This document shows, piece after piece, positions 35,782 to 46,104 of a stretch of 64,000 nucleotides of DNA. The DNA is from JAEZBP01 sp963832725. Lineage in GTDB: Bacteria > Myxococcota_A > Polyangia > Polyangiales > Sandaracinaceae. A model generated the notes under the pieces. It was not told where the DNA came from. It did not search any database and saw only the letters and a list, made by a program, of their open reading frames with translations. Position 1 is the first letter of the stretch; the number at the start of each line of letters is the position of its first letter. Location: NCBI GenBank assembly GCA_963832725.1, contig CAWHVG010000001.1, forward strand, positions 930,001-994,000, given 5' to 3'. The position numbers and the translations under genes were made by a program.

Positions 35782-36696
35782 TCATTCGGTAGTCAGTCGG
35801 ACGGGAACCGAGAGGTCCGTGACGTCTGCCTGCCAGTTCGAAGGGCCGGCCGGCAGCGACGCCGCCGAGCCGATGGCGCGAGCGATGCACTCGCCCTCCG
35901 CGGTGTCGCCGAGCGAGGAGATGGCCACATCGCTGCGCCGGATCCGGCCCGTGCGCGTCTCGACGTTGAGCCGGACGACGACCTCGGCGTTCCCGGCCGC
36001 GCCGCGCGCCACGCCCTCGGTGTGACACTGGGCGATCCCCGCGCGGATGGCGGCGGCCTGCAGCGAGCGCTGCCATGACTCGGGCGGCTGCTGCGCGTTG
36101 TCGAACGTGGCGGCGCCGACCCGGCCCCGCGGGCCTTCGCCGGGGATGGCGTTCGCGCGCCGGTCGTCGAGCCAGGATCGCAGCCGTTCGGTCTCCGTGC
36201 GCGCGAGCCGCTCGCCCTCCGCGCTCAGCAGCTCGGCGAACGCGAGGTCGGCGCGGACGATGGTGACGGCGTGGGCGTTTCGGATCACGCAGGGCTGCCG
36301 CATGCGGTCGTCGAAGCCGAGGAAGAAGCCGATCCGGAGCCGCGCGTCGGTCGCGGCGCGCAGCCGCTGCGCTTCCGCCTCGTCCACCTCGAACGCCACC
36401 GGCTCCAGCCCCGAGATCAAGAGCGACACGTGGCCGTCGAAGGCGCGCAAGTTGCGGCGCGTGTCGACGAAGAGGAGCCCGCGCTCGGACCGGTACGCGC
36501 CGAGCCGAGACTCGACCTCGATGACGTGCAGCTGAGGCCGCGGTTGGCTGCGCGCTTCGCGACAGGCCGTGTGGACGGCGGCGATCGAGCCGAGCTCGTC
36601 CTCGGCCCGAGCCCGCGTCGCCATGCCCCAGCCCATCGCCACCGACACGAGCCACGCGCCGAAACGAGCGCTCTTTCGATGCGCGAGACCCATCAT
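35782..36696 (-). CDS. Secreted protein with AgmX/TonB-like C-terminal domain
   Basis: 304 residues. RKSARFGAWLVSVAMGWGM plus ATRARAED is a signal peptide. The C-terminal 90 residues (QRSLQAAAIRAGIAQCHTEG, AEVVVRLNVETRTGRIRRSD, ECIARAIGSA) match the C-terminal domain shared by AgmX-like and PglI-like proteins, with paired cysteines. Envelope function unknown. Start 36696 was chosen over 36732 because it begins the signal peptide. Confidence 0.65.
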   Translation of the reverse strand: MMGLAHRKSARFGAWLVSVAMGWGMATRARAEDELGSIAAVHTACREARSQPRPQLHVIEVESRLGAYRSERGLLFVDTRRNLRAFDGHVSLLISGLEPVAFEVDEAEAQRLRAATDARLRIGFFLGFDDRMRQPCVIRNAHAVTIVRADLAFAELLSAEGERLARTETERLRSWLDDRRANAIPGEGPRGRVGAATFDNAQQPPESWQRSLQAAAIRAGIAQCHTEGVARGAAGNAEVVVRLNVETRTGRIRRSDVAISSLGDTAEGECIARAIGSAASLPAGPSNWQADVTDLSVPVRLTTE

Positions 36697-36767
36697 GGGG
36701 AGGCTGACGCCGCGGCCGGATCGCGTCAACAAAGGGGCCGGCCGCGGGCCGAGCTCTCGACGCTGCG

Positions 36768-39075
36768 TCAGGCGCCGACAATCGGCTCGAGCGCGCGGTG
36801 GTGGGCCACCGCCAGGTCGAGCACCGGTACGTCGAGCACGTCCCGAACGACCACGCGGTCACCGCCCACCTCACCGAGGACCTCGAGCGGCACGGCGTGG
36901 GCCTCGCAGAGGATCCGCACCCGCTCGAGCTGGTCGGGCGGGAAGCTGAGCAGGATGCGGGTCGGCTCCTCGGAGAAGAGGCGCGCGGCGGGCGCCACGT
37001 TCGAGTCGCCCGGCAAGCGCACCCGGCAACCCAGCCCGGCCCCGATGCAGCACTCCGCCAGCGCCACGCCGAAGCCGCCATCGCTCACGTCGTGCGCGCT
37101 CGAGAGCAGCCCGGCCCGGGCGAGGTTGCGCATCGCCATCTGCAGCGCGACCTCCGCCGGAAGATCGATCCCCACCGGCTCGCCGCCGACGTAGCCGGTC
37201 TTCGTGACCCAGTACTCCGAGCCGCCGAGCGCGCCGCGCGAGGGCGCGCCGAGATGCGCGACGAGGTCCCCCTCGCCGACGAACGCGCTGCGCACCCGGT
37301 GCGCGGGATCGGCGAGCTGGCCGACCACCCCCACCGTGGGCGTGGGCAGGATCGCCCTCCCCTCGGTCTCGTTGTAGAGGCTGACGTTCCCGCTCACGAC
37401 GGGCACGCCGAGCGCCTCGCAGGCGTCGCGGATGCCGTCGACCGCCTTGGCGAAGCGCCACATCGTGTCGGGCTTCTCGGGGCTGCCGAAGTTGAGGCAG
37501 TCGGTCAAGCCGAGCGGCTCGGCGCCGGCGCAGGCGACGTTGCGCGCGCACTCGGCCACCGCCATCGCCGCGCCCTGGTGCGCGTCGAGCTGCACGTGCC
37601 GGCCGTTGCAGTCCAGGCTCAGCGCCAGGTACTTCGTCCGCGTCTCGCCGTCCTTCTCGCAGAAGACGCGCACCACCGCCGCATCCGACTCGCCGGGTCG
37701 GAAGACCGTGCCGTCGCGGACGATGTGGTCGTACTGGCGCCAAATCCACTGCCGGCTGCCGCAGTTGGGCGAGCCGATCAGCGCGAGCAGCTCCTCGCCG
37801 GCGTCGACGTCCAGCGAAGGCCCCGGGCTCGTGAACGGCGGCTGCGGCTCGCGCTGCGGCCGGTCGTAGCGGGGCGCCTCGTCGGCCAGCGCGCCGATGG
37901 GGATGTCGACCACCGGCTGCGGCGCGCGCTCGGCGTCCGGGCTGTGCAGCGGGTCGTAGCCGGGCGTGGCGCGGCAGACGAAGCGGCCGGTGTCGGTCAC
38001 GCGGCCGATGACCGCCGCCTCCAGATCCCACTTCGCGCAGATGTCGAGGACCTCTTGCTCCCGGCCGTCCTCGGCGACCATCAGCATCCGCTCCTGCGAC
38101 TCGCTGAGCAGCATCTCGTAGGGCGTCAGCGCCCGGGCCCGGCGCGGGATGGCGTCCAGATCGAGCTCGATCCCGCTGCCGCTGCGCGCGGCCATCTCCA
38201 CCGACGAGCTGGTCAGCCCGGCGGCGCCCATGTCCTGCACGCCGACCAGGCAATCGGCGCGGAAGATCTCGAGGCACGCCTCCAGGAGCAGCTTCTCCAT
38301 GAAAGGATCGCCGACCTGCACCGTGGGCAGCTTCCGCTCGCTCTCGGCGTCGAACTCCGCCGACGCCATGGTGGCGCCGTGGATGCCGTCGCGGCCGGTG
38401 CGCGCGCCGACGTAGAGGACCGGGTTGCCCACCCCCTCGGCGGTGCCGAAGAAGAGCCCGTCGATCGGCGCCACGCCGACGGTGAACGCGTTGACCAGGA
38501 TGTTGCCGTCGTAGCTCGGATCGAACTGCACCTCGCCGCCGACCGTCGGGACGCCGATGCAGTTTCCGTAGCCGCCGATGCCCGCCACCACGCCGCGCAA
38601 GAGATGCGGCGTCTTCGGGTGATCGGGCCGGCCGAAGCGGAGCGAGTTCAGCGACGCGACCGGCCGCGCGCCCATGGTGAAGACATCCCGCAGGATCCCG
38701 CCCACGCCGGTCGCCGCGCCCTGGTAGGGCTCGATGAACGAAGGGTGGTTGTGGCTCTCCATCTTGAAGACGGCGCAGAAGCCGTCACCGATGTCGACCG
38801 CGCCCGCATTCTCGCCCGGCCCCTGCACGACCTTGGGCCCCTCGCTCGGCAGCCGGCCGAGGTGGATGCGCGAGCTCTTGTACGAGCAGTGCTCCGACCA
38901 CATCACGCTGAACACGCCGAGCTCGGCGTAGGTCGGATCGCGGCCGAGGAAGAAGACGACCCGCTCGTACTCCTCGTCGGTCAGCCCGAACGAGAGCGCG
39001 ACGGATCGAATCGACGGCCGGCTCGCCGGGGAAGGGAACGGGCGCGCCGGGCAGCGTGTCGTGAGGGGGCATCAT
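36768..39075 (-). CDS. purL: Phosphoribosylformylglycinamidine synthase subunit PurL (one frameshift)
   Basis: About 769 residues, the short PurL that works with PurQ and PurS in the fourth step of purine synthesis (FGAR to FGAM). Motifs: SVMWSEHCSYKSSRIHL, MESHNHPSFIEPYQGAATG, VGVQDMGAAGLTSSSVEMA and SSAHDVSDGGFGVALAE. The first 25 residues lie in another frame: GAATC at 39008-39012 restores the reading as GATC. Directly downstream of purQ, 22 bases away. PurS is not seen in the window. Confidence 0.93.
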
Positions 39076-39097
39076 CGAACCTCGAATGAGCGCGAGC

Positions 39098-39799
39098 TCA
39101 GGAGAGCGACTGGACGTGGTCGCGGAGGCAGGTGAAGAGCGCCAGGCCGTCGTCGTTACCGAGGATCGGCTCGGCGGCCCGCTCCGGATGCGGCATCAGC
39201 CCGAGCACGTTGCGCGCTTCGTTGTAGATGCCGGCGATGTTGGCGATCGAGCCGTTGACGTTGATCGAGGGATCGTCGTCCACCGTCCCGTCCGGCCCGC
39301 AGTAGCGGAAGGCGATCCGCTCCTCGTCCTCGAGCCGGCGGAGCGTCTCGGCGTCGCACTGGTAGCGCCCTTCGGCGTGCGCGACCGGCAGCCGCAGCAC
39401 CGTCCCCTGCGGCAGCGCGTGGGTGAAGGGCCCGCCGCCTTCGACGCGCACCCAGACGTCTCGGCACTCGAAGCGCAGGTGCGCGTTCCGGGTCAGCGCG
39501 CCCGGCAGAAGCCCCATCTCGGTCAGGATCTGGAAGCCGTTGCAGATCCCCAGCACAGGCCCGCCCGCCTCGGCGAAGCGCTGGATGGCCGGGCCGATCG
39601 GGCTGAAGCCGGCGATCGCACCGGCCCGCAGGTAGTCGCCGTACGAGAACCCGCCGGGCACGATCACCGCGTCCACGTCGCCGAGCTCCGTGTCCTTGTG
39701 GAAGACGGTCCGAGCATCGGCGCCGAGGACATCGCGCGCGGCGTGCAGCGCGTCCCAGTCGGCGTTCGATCCGGGGAAGACGACGACGGCGACCTTCAC
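39098..39799 (-). CDS. purQ: Phosphoribosylformylglycinamidine synthase subunit PurQ
   Basis: 233 residues. Class I glutamine amidotransferase that supplies ammonia to PurL: oxyanion and nucleophile motif GPVLGICNGFQIL, VPGGFSYGDYLRAGAIA, and catalytic His/Glu in GLMPHPERA. GTG 39799 follows GGAGGAG at good spacing. First gene of purQ-purL; no purine riboswitch was recognised upstream. Confidence 0.95.
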   Translation of the reverse strand: MKVAVVVFPGSNADWDALHAARDVLGADARTVFHKDTELGDVDAVIVPGGFSYGDYLRAGAIAGFSPIGPAIQRFAEAGGPVLGICNGFQILTEMGLLPGALTRNAHLRFECRDVWVRVEGGGPFTHALPQGTVLRLPVAHAEGRYQCDAETLRRLEDEERIAFRYCGPDGTVDDDPSINVNGSIANIAGIYNEARNVLGLMPHPERAAEPILGNDDGLALFTCLRDHVQSLS

Positions 39800-40086
39800 G
39801 GCACTCCTCCTCCGAGCCCGGGAGCACGGATCGCGGAGCCGCGCAGGCGCGGCGTTCGCGAAATCGTCTCCCTCGGGCCCCTCACGGCGCGCCGAGGATA
39901 GGAGCCCGGGCTCCCGCGAGCAATCGGCGTCTCGCAGTCGAGCCACGCGGCCCGCCGAGCGACGACGTGGCGCCGGTCCTCCACCTCCTGTGACTCGCCA
40001 TGCAGTACGCGGCGAGCCAAACGCGCGGGTCGCGGCGCGCACAATCCTGTTGTCACCACGAACGGAGACCGGTACCACCGTGCGTG

Positions 40087-40860
40087 ATGTCGCGGTGGAT
40101 CAAAGCGGTGATGGTCCTGCTCGCCAGTACGGTCGCGGGCTGTATCCAGACGAGCCATCACTCGCACCCTCCCCCCGTGATCCTCGACTCGGGCCCGCGC
40201 CAACCCGACGCGGGACCGGTCCGACACGACGCGGGGCACGACGCCGGGTCCTGCTCGGAGACGCCCTGCCGCCTGGTCGCGCCGCAGTGCGGCTGCGGCG
40301 CCGGCGAGGCTTGCTACGTGAGCTCCGGCGTTCGCACGTGCATGTCCGCGGGTACCGCGAGCGAAGGAGCTGCGTGCCTGTCCACGAACGACTGCCAAGC
40401 GGGTCTCATCTGCCTCACCATCGCGAATACGGTGGTGGCCCGGTGCGCCCGCTTCTGCGACGGCGACGCCGACTGTACGAGTGGACCGGGGTCCCTCTGC
40501 GCCGAGGGCATCGACACCTCCGGGAACCCGGTCGATGGGGTCACGACCTGCAGCCCCTCGTGCGACCCGGTGACCGGCGGGGGATGCCCGGGATACTCGA
40601 AGTGCTCGCTCTCGCAGGAGGCCACTGGGGCGATGCGCGTTTTCACCGGATGCGTCTCGTCCGCTGGGCACGGTGTGGGCGAGACCTGCACGACCGCGGA
40701 GGACTGCGATCTCGGCCTCTTCTGCGGAGACTACGGATCGAGTCAGCGGTGTGTTCAGTTCTGCCGATACCCGGACAGCAGCCCCTGCATATCCTCGGCC
40801 TGTCAACGCTTCGCGACGCCCCTGGTCGTCGCCGGCGTCGAGTACGGAGGCTGCTTCTGA
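40087..40860 (+). CDS. Cysteine-rich lipoprotein
   Basis: 257 residues. MSRWIKAVMVLLASTVAGC is a lipoprotein signal; a short linker with DAG motifs precedes a domain with about 24 cysteines in spaced pairs (ACLSTNDCQAGLICL, CDGDADCTSGPGSLC, CTTAEDCDLGLFCG). This pattern is common in myxobacterial surface proteins of unknown function. Upstream ATG 40000 is in frame, but the signal peptide begins at 40087. Confidence 0.72.
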   Translation: MSRWIKAVMVLLASTVAGCIQTSHHSHPPPVILDSGPRQPDAGPVRHDAGHDAGSCSETPCRLVAPQCGCGAGEACYVSSGVRTCMSAGTASEGAACLSTNDCQAGLICLTIANTVVARCARFCDGDADCTSGPGSLCAEGIDTSGNPVDGVTTCSPSCDPVTGGGCPGYSKCSLSQEATGAMRVFTGCVSSAGHGVGETCTTAEDCDLGLFCGDYGSSQRCVQFCRYPDSSPCISSACQRFATPLVVAGVEYGGCF

Positions 40861-41267
40861 GCCGCCTGTCCACGTCGCTGCGACGAGCTCATCGGAAGCC
40901 GCCCTGAGTGCCATGGTCGCCACGTTCCCGGCCCCGGCCTCACGCGGGGGTCCGCGGAGGGAGGGAAACCGGGGGCTGTGACGGCACGGCACGCCGAACG
41001 CATAGGCGCCGTTTACTCGGCCTCCGCCGTGAGAGCGTGCGCGATCCGGCGGAACCCATCGGCCGCGAAACCGGCCGTCTTGCGCGGCGCGAACGCGCCC
41101 ACCACCAGCGCGCCGACGACCCATGGATTGGTCGTAGCACCCATTTACGAGCCACAGTCACCGACGATGTCCGACGGGCGCGAGCCACACGGCAAACGAA
41201 GGGCCACCCGCCGACGATGCACCCCGGGCGCGGGAACAATCCAGCACCTGCGGCGTAGGCCAGCAGC
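40861..41267. other. Gene-free stretch between two lipoprotein genes
   Basis: About 407 bases. Open frames on both strands are short and unconvincing, with no repeats or strong hairpins noticed. It should hold the promoter of the 41268 gene. Confidence 0.45.
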
Positions 41268-42488
41268 ATGAGGACGCCGATCACAGTACTGTCAGTCCTC
41301 GTCGTCGCGTGCGGCGGTAGCGCTCGGCCGAGCCGCGTGTCGGTGCAGGAACCGGAGACCGCAGACGAAGCGGAGACCCGCCCCTCACCCCCGGCTCAGG
41401 CCAGCCCGGCGCGGTGCGCGTTGCGGGCCACGCCCCAGCCGGCCCCTCACGCGGCCGACGCGCTGCTCGCGGTGGCGCCCCAGTACTTCCACCCCGTTCA
41501 TCGAGGCGGCTTCGACGGCTATCGGGACAGCGGCTCGGACCTTCCCCCTTTCGAGTCGGTCTTTCCCTATTTCGAGCCGGCGGATCTCGAGCACCCCTTC
41601 GTCCCGCCGCGCGGCGTGCAGGTCGCGCTAGCGACGTCCGGGACCTTCCTCGTCTTCGGACCCGACGGAACGCTCGGCACGATCCGCCGCGGTGAGACCC
41701 GTCTGCGATCCACCGGCGAGCAGCTCTACCCCTGGGACGCGGTCGAGAGCTCGACGGGCGAGGTCATCGCCACCGCCAGCTCCGACGACGGTCCGCGCCT
41801 CGTCCGCATCGCGCCCGACGGCCACGCGCAAGTCACTCCCCTCGGCCTCCAGAGCGCAGGCGTCGGGATGAGCGCGGACGACCGACCCGCGCTGGTCTTC
41901 TTCGCCCGCACCGGTGGCCGCGTGCGCCTGATGCTCAGCGCGAGCCTCGACCCCGACGACGCGATCGAAGTCGACCACGTGGACCTCCCGGTCGCGGTCG
42001 CCGAGCTCTCCGAGCGCACGGGCGGCGACATCGCCGTCGCGCCCGACGGGCCGCACGACCTCGCGGTGGCGTGGCGCCCCCTCACCGACACGTCCTTCAC
42101 CGACGTCGGCTCGGTCTCGGCGCCGCCAGGGACACCGGCCGGCGCCGAGGTGCGCTGGCGCACCGTCTCACCCACCGGAGCGCTCGGCCCGCTCCACCGT
42201 CACGCCACCCACGCTCGAGCGCTCGGGGGCGTGACCGGCATCGGTCCGTGGGGGCTCGCGGCATGCGGATTGAGAGCGAGCTCGCTCGAAGGGCGCGCGC
42301 TCTTCGCGTGGATCGGCGACGAGGCGATCGAAGGGGCGCGCACGGACGACGAGGCCGCGACGACGCTCGCCTCGCCCGCGGGCAACCCGCTGATCGCGTT
42401 CCGCGGCAGCGACGCGGCGCGCGAGCTGCTCCTCTTGGACAGCTCGCCCCGGATCCGCGCCTTCGCGCTCCGCTGCGCGACGCCTTGA
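41268..42488 (+). CDS. Lipoprotein, possible beta-propeller
   Basis: 406 residues. MRTPITVLSVLVVACGG gives a lipobox. The mature protein alternates short strands with phrases such as VQVALATSGTFLVFGPDGTL, EVIATASSDDGPRLVRIAPD and DIAVAPDGPHDLAVAWRPL, which suggests a propeller of about six blades. No catalytic motif. Likely envelope-associated; function unknown. Confidence 0.65.
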   Translation: MRTPITVLSVLVVACGGSARPSRVSVQEPETADEAETRPSPPAQASPARCALRATPQPAPHAADALLAVAPQYFHPVHRGGFDGYRDSGSDLPPFESVFPYFEPADLEHPFVPPRGVQVALATSGTFLVFGPDGTLGTIRRGETRLRSTGEQLYPWDAVESSTGEVIATASSDDGPRLVRIAPDGHAQVTPLGLQSAGVGMSADDRPALVFFARTGGRVRLMLSASLDPDDAIEVDHVDLPVAVAELSERTGGDIAVAPDGPHDLAVAWRPLTDTSFTDVGSVSAPPGTPAGAEVRWRTVSPTGALGPLHRHATHARALGGVTGIGPWGLAACGLRASSLEGRALFAWIGDEAIEGARTDDEAATTLASPAGNPLIAFRGSDAARELLLLDSSPRIRAFALRCATP

Positions 42489-42624
42489 CCGCGATGCGGA
42501 GCCCGACGACGGCGCACGAAGCAGCTTTGACCGATGGCTCCGAGCCCTCTCCGGCCACCTCACGGGCGGTCTCGAACACGGTCCGGGCCGCGCTCGAGAC
42601 GACACCGAGCTTCCAGGCCATCGA

Positions 42625-43197
42625 TCAGGGCGTGGAGCGCCCGCGCACGATGCGGTCCAGCTCGCCCCAGTAGCGGTCGGCGAGCTGGCCGATGGCGCGG
42701 ATGGCCGAGCGGAAGGCGCGCCGGTCGAAGTTGCTGTCGGTGTTGATCACCATCGAGAGCCGGACCTCCCCGTCGGTCGAGTCCCACTCGAGCTTGCCGA
42801 GGAGCATGCTCCAGTTGAGCTCCATCAGCCGCCGCATGAGCGCGGGGGTGGTCTCGCCGTCGGCCGGCGCGACCAGGTAGCGCTCCACGTACGCGTAGAT
42901 GGTGTCGGTCCGATCGCTGTAGACCAGGTGGACCGTGAACTCACGGCCGGTGCTGATCCCGCGCGCGGTGAAGGTGCAGCGCCCGCGCTCGCGGTCCATC
43001 GCCTCGCACGTGGCGCCGCGCACACCCATCGCGGTCAGCTCCTCCTGCATGGCGTGCAGGTAGCGAGGCTGCCCCTCCGGCGCCTGCTCGACCGCGTGTT
43101 CGGCCGACGGCTCGGGAGGGGCCTCTTCCGGCTCCTCTTGCGCGGCGGCGAGCGACGGAACCAGCAGAACGGCGAGGGCAAAGGTGATGGCACGCAT
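42625..43197 (-). CDS. Secreted YbjN-like domain protein
   Basis: 190 residues. MRAITFALAVLLVPSLAAAQ is a signal peptide, followed by a Glu/Pro-rich linker. The domain after it (YVERYLVAPADGETTPALM, ELNWSMLLGKLEWDSTDGEV, FRSAIRAIGQLADRYW) resembles the YbjN/chaperone-like fold. Periplasmic role unknown. ATG 43197 begins the signal peptide. Confidence 0.62.
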   Translation of the reverse strand: MRAITFALAVLLVPSLAAAQEEPEEAPPEPSAEHAVEQAPEGQPRYLHAMQEELTAMGVRGATCEAMDRERGRCTFTARGISTGREFTVHLVYSDRTDTIYAYVERYLVAPADGETTPALMRRLMELNWSMLLGKLEWDSTDGEVRLSMVINTDSNFDRRAFRSAIRAIGQLADRYWGELDRIVRGRSTP

Positions 43198-43505
43198 GCG
43201 GCCGGTACTCTTCACGCAAGCCCTGGCGATGTCCAGCCTGGTGGGATGGGACCGCTCCGGGTGAGGCAGTGCGACGATGCCGTGGAGTCGGTCGACTGCC
43301 ATCTCACGCCAGGCTCGGACGCGGCGAGCGCTCCGCAAGAACATCGGCGCGACGCGACGCCGCGAGCTGATCTGGTGTGACGCCGCCGCCACAGTCGCGG
43401 TCCGGGGTTCGCGATGGACATGCCCGCGCTCGTCGGGAAGGATGCCCGCATCCGAGACCTACGCCGGTGTCCTTCGAGACGCCGATGCAGAAGAGGAGCA
43501 GAGTC
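43198..43505. other. Divergent intergenic region
   Basis: About 308 bases between the YbjN-like gene and the SDR gene. No gene or repeat seen. It should hold both promoters. Confidence 0.4.
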
Positions 43506-44484
43506 ATGGCCGCCACCGATCAAGTTCCCACCCAGTCCGGCTTTCACGCGCGGAGCACGGGCGCCGAGGTGCTCGCCGACCGCGACCTCGCGGGCAAGAC
43601 GGCGATCGTCACCGGCGGATACAGCGGCATCGGCCTCGAGACGACGCGCGCGCTCGCGGCCAAGGGCGTGAGGGTGATCGTTCCGGTCCGCTCGCCCGAG
43701 AAGGCGGCCGAGAACTTGGCCGGCATCGAAGGCGAGGTGAAGACGGCGCCGATGGATCTGTCCGACCTCGGCTCCGTTCGCGCGTTCGCCGACTCGATGC
43801 TCGGCGAGCTGACGCAGCTCGATCTGCTCATCAACAACGCCGGCATCATGGCCTGCCCGGAAGCCCGGGTGGGACCGGGCTGGGAGTCGCAGTTCGGCGT
43901 GAACCACATGGGCCACTTCGCGCTGACCAAGGCGCTGCTCCCGCTGCTCGAGAAGGCGCCCGGCGCACGCGTCGTCGCGCTCTCCTCCACCGGCCACAAG
44001 ATCAGCGACATCCGCTGGGACGACATCCAGTTCGAGCGGAGCGAGTACAACAAGTGGAAGGCCTACGGGCAGGCGAAGACGGCCAACGCGCTCTTCGCCA
44101 ACGCCTTGTCGCGGCGCCTGCGCGACGCGGGCGGCCTGGCGTTCGCGGTGCACCCCGGCGGCATCTTCACGCCCCTCCAGCGCCACCTCCCGAAGGAAGA
44201 GATGGTCGCGCTCGGCTGGATCGGCGAAGACGGCGAGCCCAGCGAGACGGCGAAGGCCGGCTTCAAGACGCCCGAGCAGGGCTGCTCGACCACGCTGTGG
44301 GCGGCGACGTCGCCGCTGCTGGAAGGCAAGCCCGGCGTGTACTGCGAGGACTGCGACATCGCCGCGCCCACCGATCCCGAGAGCCCCACCGCCCGCTTCA
44401 AAGGGGTCGAACGCGCACGCCTGCAGCGACGAGTCCGCCGAGCGCCTCTGGACGATCAGCGAGGAGCTGCTCGCCAAGGCGTGA
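43506..44484 (+). CDS. Short-chain dehydrogenase/reductase (one frameshift near the end)
   Basis: About 325 residues. Extended-type SDR resembling retinol-dehydrogenase/WWOX enzymes: IVTGGYSGIGLETTRAL, LLINNAGIMACPE, Ser in VALSSTGH, and YGQAKTANALF with Tyr and Lys. ATG 43506 follows AGAGGAGCAGAG. Near 44412 an extra G shifts the frame; the corrected C-terminus is NAHACSDESAERLWTISEEL and ends at TGA 44484. Substrate unknown. Confidence 0.85.
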
Positions 44485-44589
44485 GACGAGGCCCTGCCGC
44501 TCGCCGTCCGACACGCGCGGCGGGCGGCCGCGATGCGGCAGGGCGAGCGCGGTGACATGCACAGGGCCGCGACCTCCGCGGTCGGATGC

Positions 44590-45219
44590 TCAATCGATGA
44601 TGTCGAGGACGCCGTTGCCGACCTCGCTCGGGCTCGGCGCGGCGGTGAGGCGCATGAAGACGCGGCCCACGCAGGTGCTGCTGTCGACCTCGCCGAAGGC
44701 GCGGCTGTCTTCGCCGACGTAGGTGCGGTTGTCGCTCATGAGAAAGAGCCCGCCCGTGACGCGGTGCGGGCGGCTCATCCGTGGCTGGCTCCGCTCGCGC
44801 ATGAAGATGGGGTGGTCGTGATCGAGGATGTCCTCGATGGCGTACTGCATCCGCTCTTGGCGGCCGCGCTCGGCGTCCTGGAAGATGACCAGGCCCCGCA
44901 CGTCGAGGTCGGGCGAGCGGCCGTTGATGGTCAGCGAGCCGCGCTCGAAAGCGACGACGTTGCCGGGCCGCCCGACGACGCGGCCGATGACGTAGCGACC
45001 CGGCTGTTCGGGGTGGCGACAGAGGACAGGCTCGCCGAGCTCGAACTCCTGGGTACGCCACACCAGGACACGGTCGCCGAGGATCATGGTCGGCGCCATG
45101 CCGTTGTGGCCGATGTCGACGACCTTCACGAAGAAGGCGTAGAGCACGCCGCCCGCGATGGCGGCCAACAACGCGACCACCCCGACGAACTTGAGGAGGC
45201 CTCTGGTGAACTCTCGCAC
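44590..45219 (-). CDS. Signal peptidase I-like protein lacking catalytic Ser and Lys
   Basis: 209 residues with one N-terminal membrane helix (KFVGVVALLAAIAGGVLYAF) and an S26 fold. Where active enzymes have S-x-S-M-x-P-T, this protein has HNGMAPTMILGDRVLV, with Gly at the nucleophile position. Where the general-base Lys sits before RVVG, it has IGRVVGRPGN. The C-terminal box SDNRTYVGEDSRAFGEV is intact. The fold is clear but the Ser/Lys dyad is absent, so it is probably a non-peptidase homologue or uses other residues. It lies upstream of no obvious substrate gene. Confidence 0.8.
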   Translation of the reverse strand: MREFTRGLLKFVGVVALLAAIAGGVLYAFFVKVVDIGHNGMAPTMILGDRVLVWRTQEFELGEPVLCRHPEQPGRYVIGRVVGRPGNVVAFERGSLTINGRSPDLDVRGLVIFQDAERGRQERMQYAIEDILDHDHPIFMRERSQPRMSRPHRVTGGLFLMSDNRTYVGEDSRAFGEVDSSTCVGRVFMRLTAAPSPSEVGNGVLDIID

Positions 45220-45232
45220 GGCGCGGATGGTA

Positions 45233-45868
45233 TCAGACCGCGTCGGCGCTCGGCGCGGCGTCCGGATGCCCGAGCGCGTCGAGCAGCCTCCGGATCGCGG
45301 CCGCCGGGTCCTCGGCTCCGTAGACGGCGCGAATCACCGCCACGCCCGCCGCGCCGGCGAGCGCGGCATCCCGCGCCAGCTCCGGATCGACGCCCCCGAG
45401 CGCGTAGACCGGCAGCGCGAGGCCCTCGATGGCCCGCGCGAAGCCCGCCAGCCCGAGCGGCGCACCCTTGTCGGGCACGCTCGCGAGCGGCGCCAAGGTG
45501 GCGAAGTCCGCGCCGTCCTCGAGCGCCCGAACGAGCCCCGCCCGGTCGTGGCAGGAGCGCCCGACCCGCGCCCGCGGACCGAGCACCGCCCGCGCATCTT
45601 CGACGCTCAGCCCGCGCTCGGGGAGCTGCACGCCGTCGGCGCCGACCGCTTTGGCCACGTCGGCTCGATCGTTCACCAAGAGCGGCGCCTCGGCCGCCCG
45701 GCAGATCGGCGCGAGCGCCCGGCAGAGCGAAACCAGCTCGGAGGCGCTCGCGTCCTTGGCCCGAACCTGCACCGCGACCCGCCCCGGCGGCGCGCCCCGG
45801 AGCGCCGCTTCGGTGACGGCCACGACGTCGGTGCGCGGGTCGGTGATCAGGTAGAGCGCGAAGCTCAC
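45233..45868 (-). CDS. thiE: Thiamine phosphate synthase
   Basis: 211 residues, ThiE/TenI family TIM barrel that joins the pyrimidine and thiazole moieties. Motifs: LYLITDPR, VAVQVRAKDAS, PLLVNDRADVAKAVGADGVQ, GRSCHD, and VYALGGVDPELARDA. Overlaps the upstream small lipoprotein gene by four bases, so it belongs to the thiS-thiG unit. Confidence 0.88.
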   Translation of the reverse strand: MSFALYLITDPRTDVVAVTEAALRGAPPGRVAVQVRAKDASASELVSLCRALAPICRAAEAPLLVNDRADVAKAVGADGVQLPERGLSVEDARAVLGPRARVGRSCHDRAGLVRALEDGADFATLAPLASVPDKGAPLGLAGFARAIEGLALPVYALGGVDPELARDAALAGAAGVAVIRAVYGAEDPAAAIRRLLDALGHPDAAPSADAV

Positions 45869-46104
45869 GAGCCGTCTCGAAGGGTGACCCGCGCCCGCTC
45901 GGCGAAGCGGCTCGAGGGGTAACGCTCAATCAGGTACTCCAGCGTGCGGCGGCGCCCCGCCTCGTCGCCGGCCTCGTGGAAACGATCGGAGAGATCCCAG
46001 AGCGCCTCGGCCGGGCTGTCCTCCAGCTCCGGGTGATCGCTCGGCGGCCGCCCGCACTGCAGCGGCGCGAGCAACACGGCCAGGGCGAGAAAGACCGGCT
46101 TCAC
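45865..46104 (-). CDS. Small lipoprotein between thiG and thiE
   Basis: 79 residues from GTG 46104, overlapping the thiG stop (GTGA). VKPVFLALAVLLAPLQCG is a lipoprotein signal. The rest is one TPR-like helical pair (ALWDLSDRFHEAGDEAGRRR, LEYLIERYPSSRFAERARV). Its tight fit inside a thiamine operon is odd; no thiamine role is known for such a protein. Confidence 0.6.
   Translation of the reverse strand: MKPVFLALAVLLAPLQCGRPPSDHPELEDSPAEALWDLSDRFHEAGDEAGRRRTLEYLIERYPSSRFAERARVTLRDGS

Noticed and set aside
39800..40086. Purine riboswitch before purQ
   Set aside because: No purine-aptamer-like hairpin pair was recognised in this GC-rich leader.
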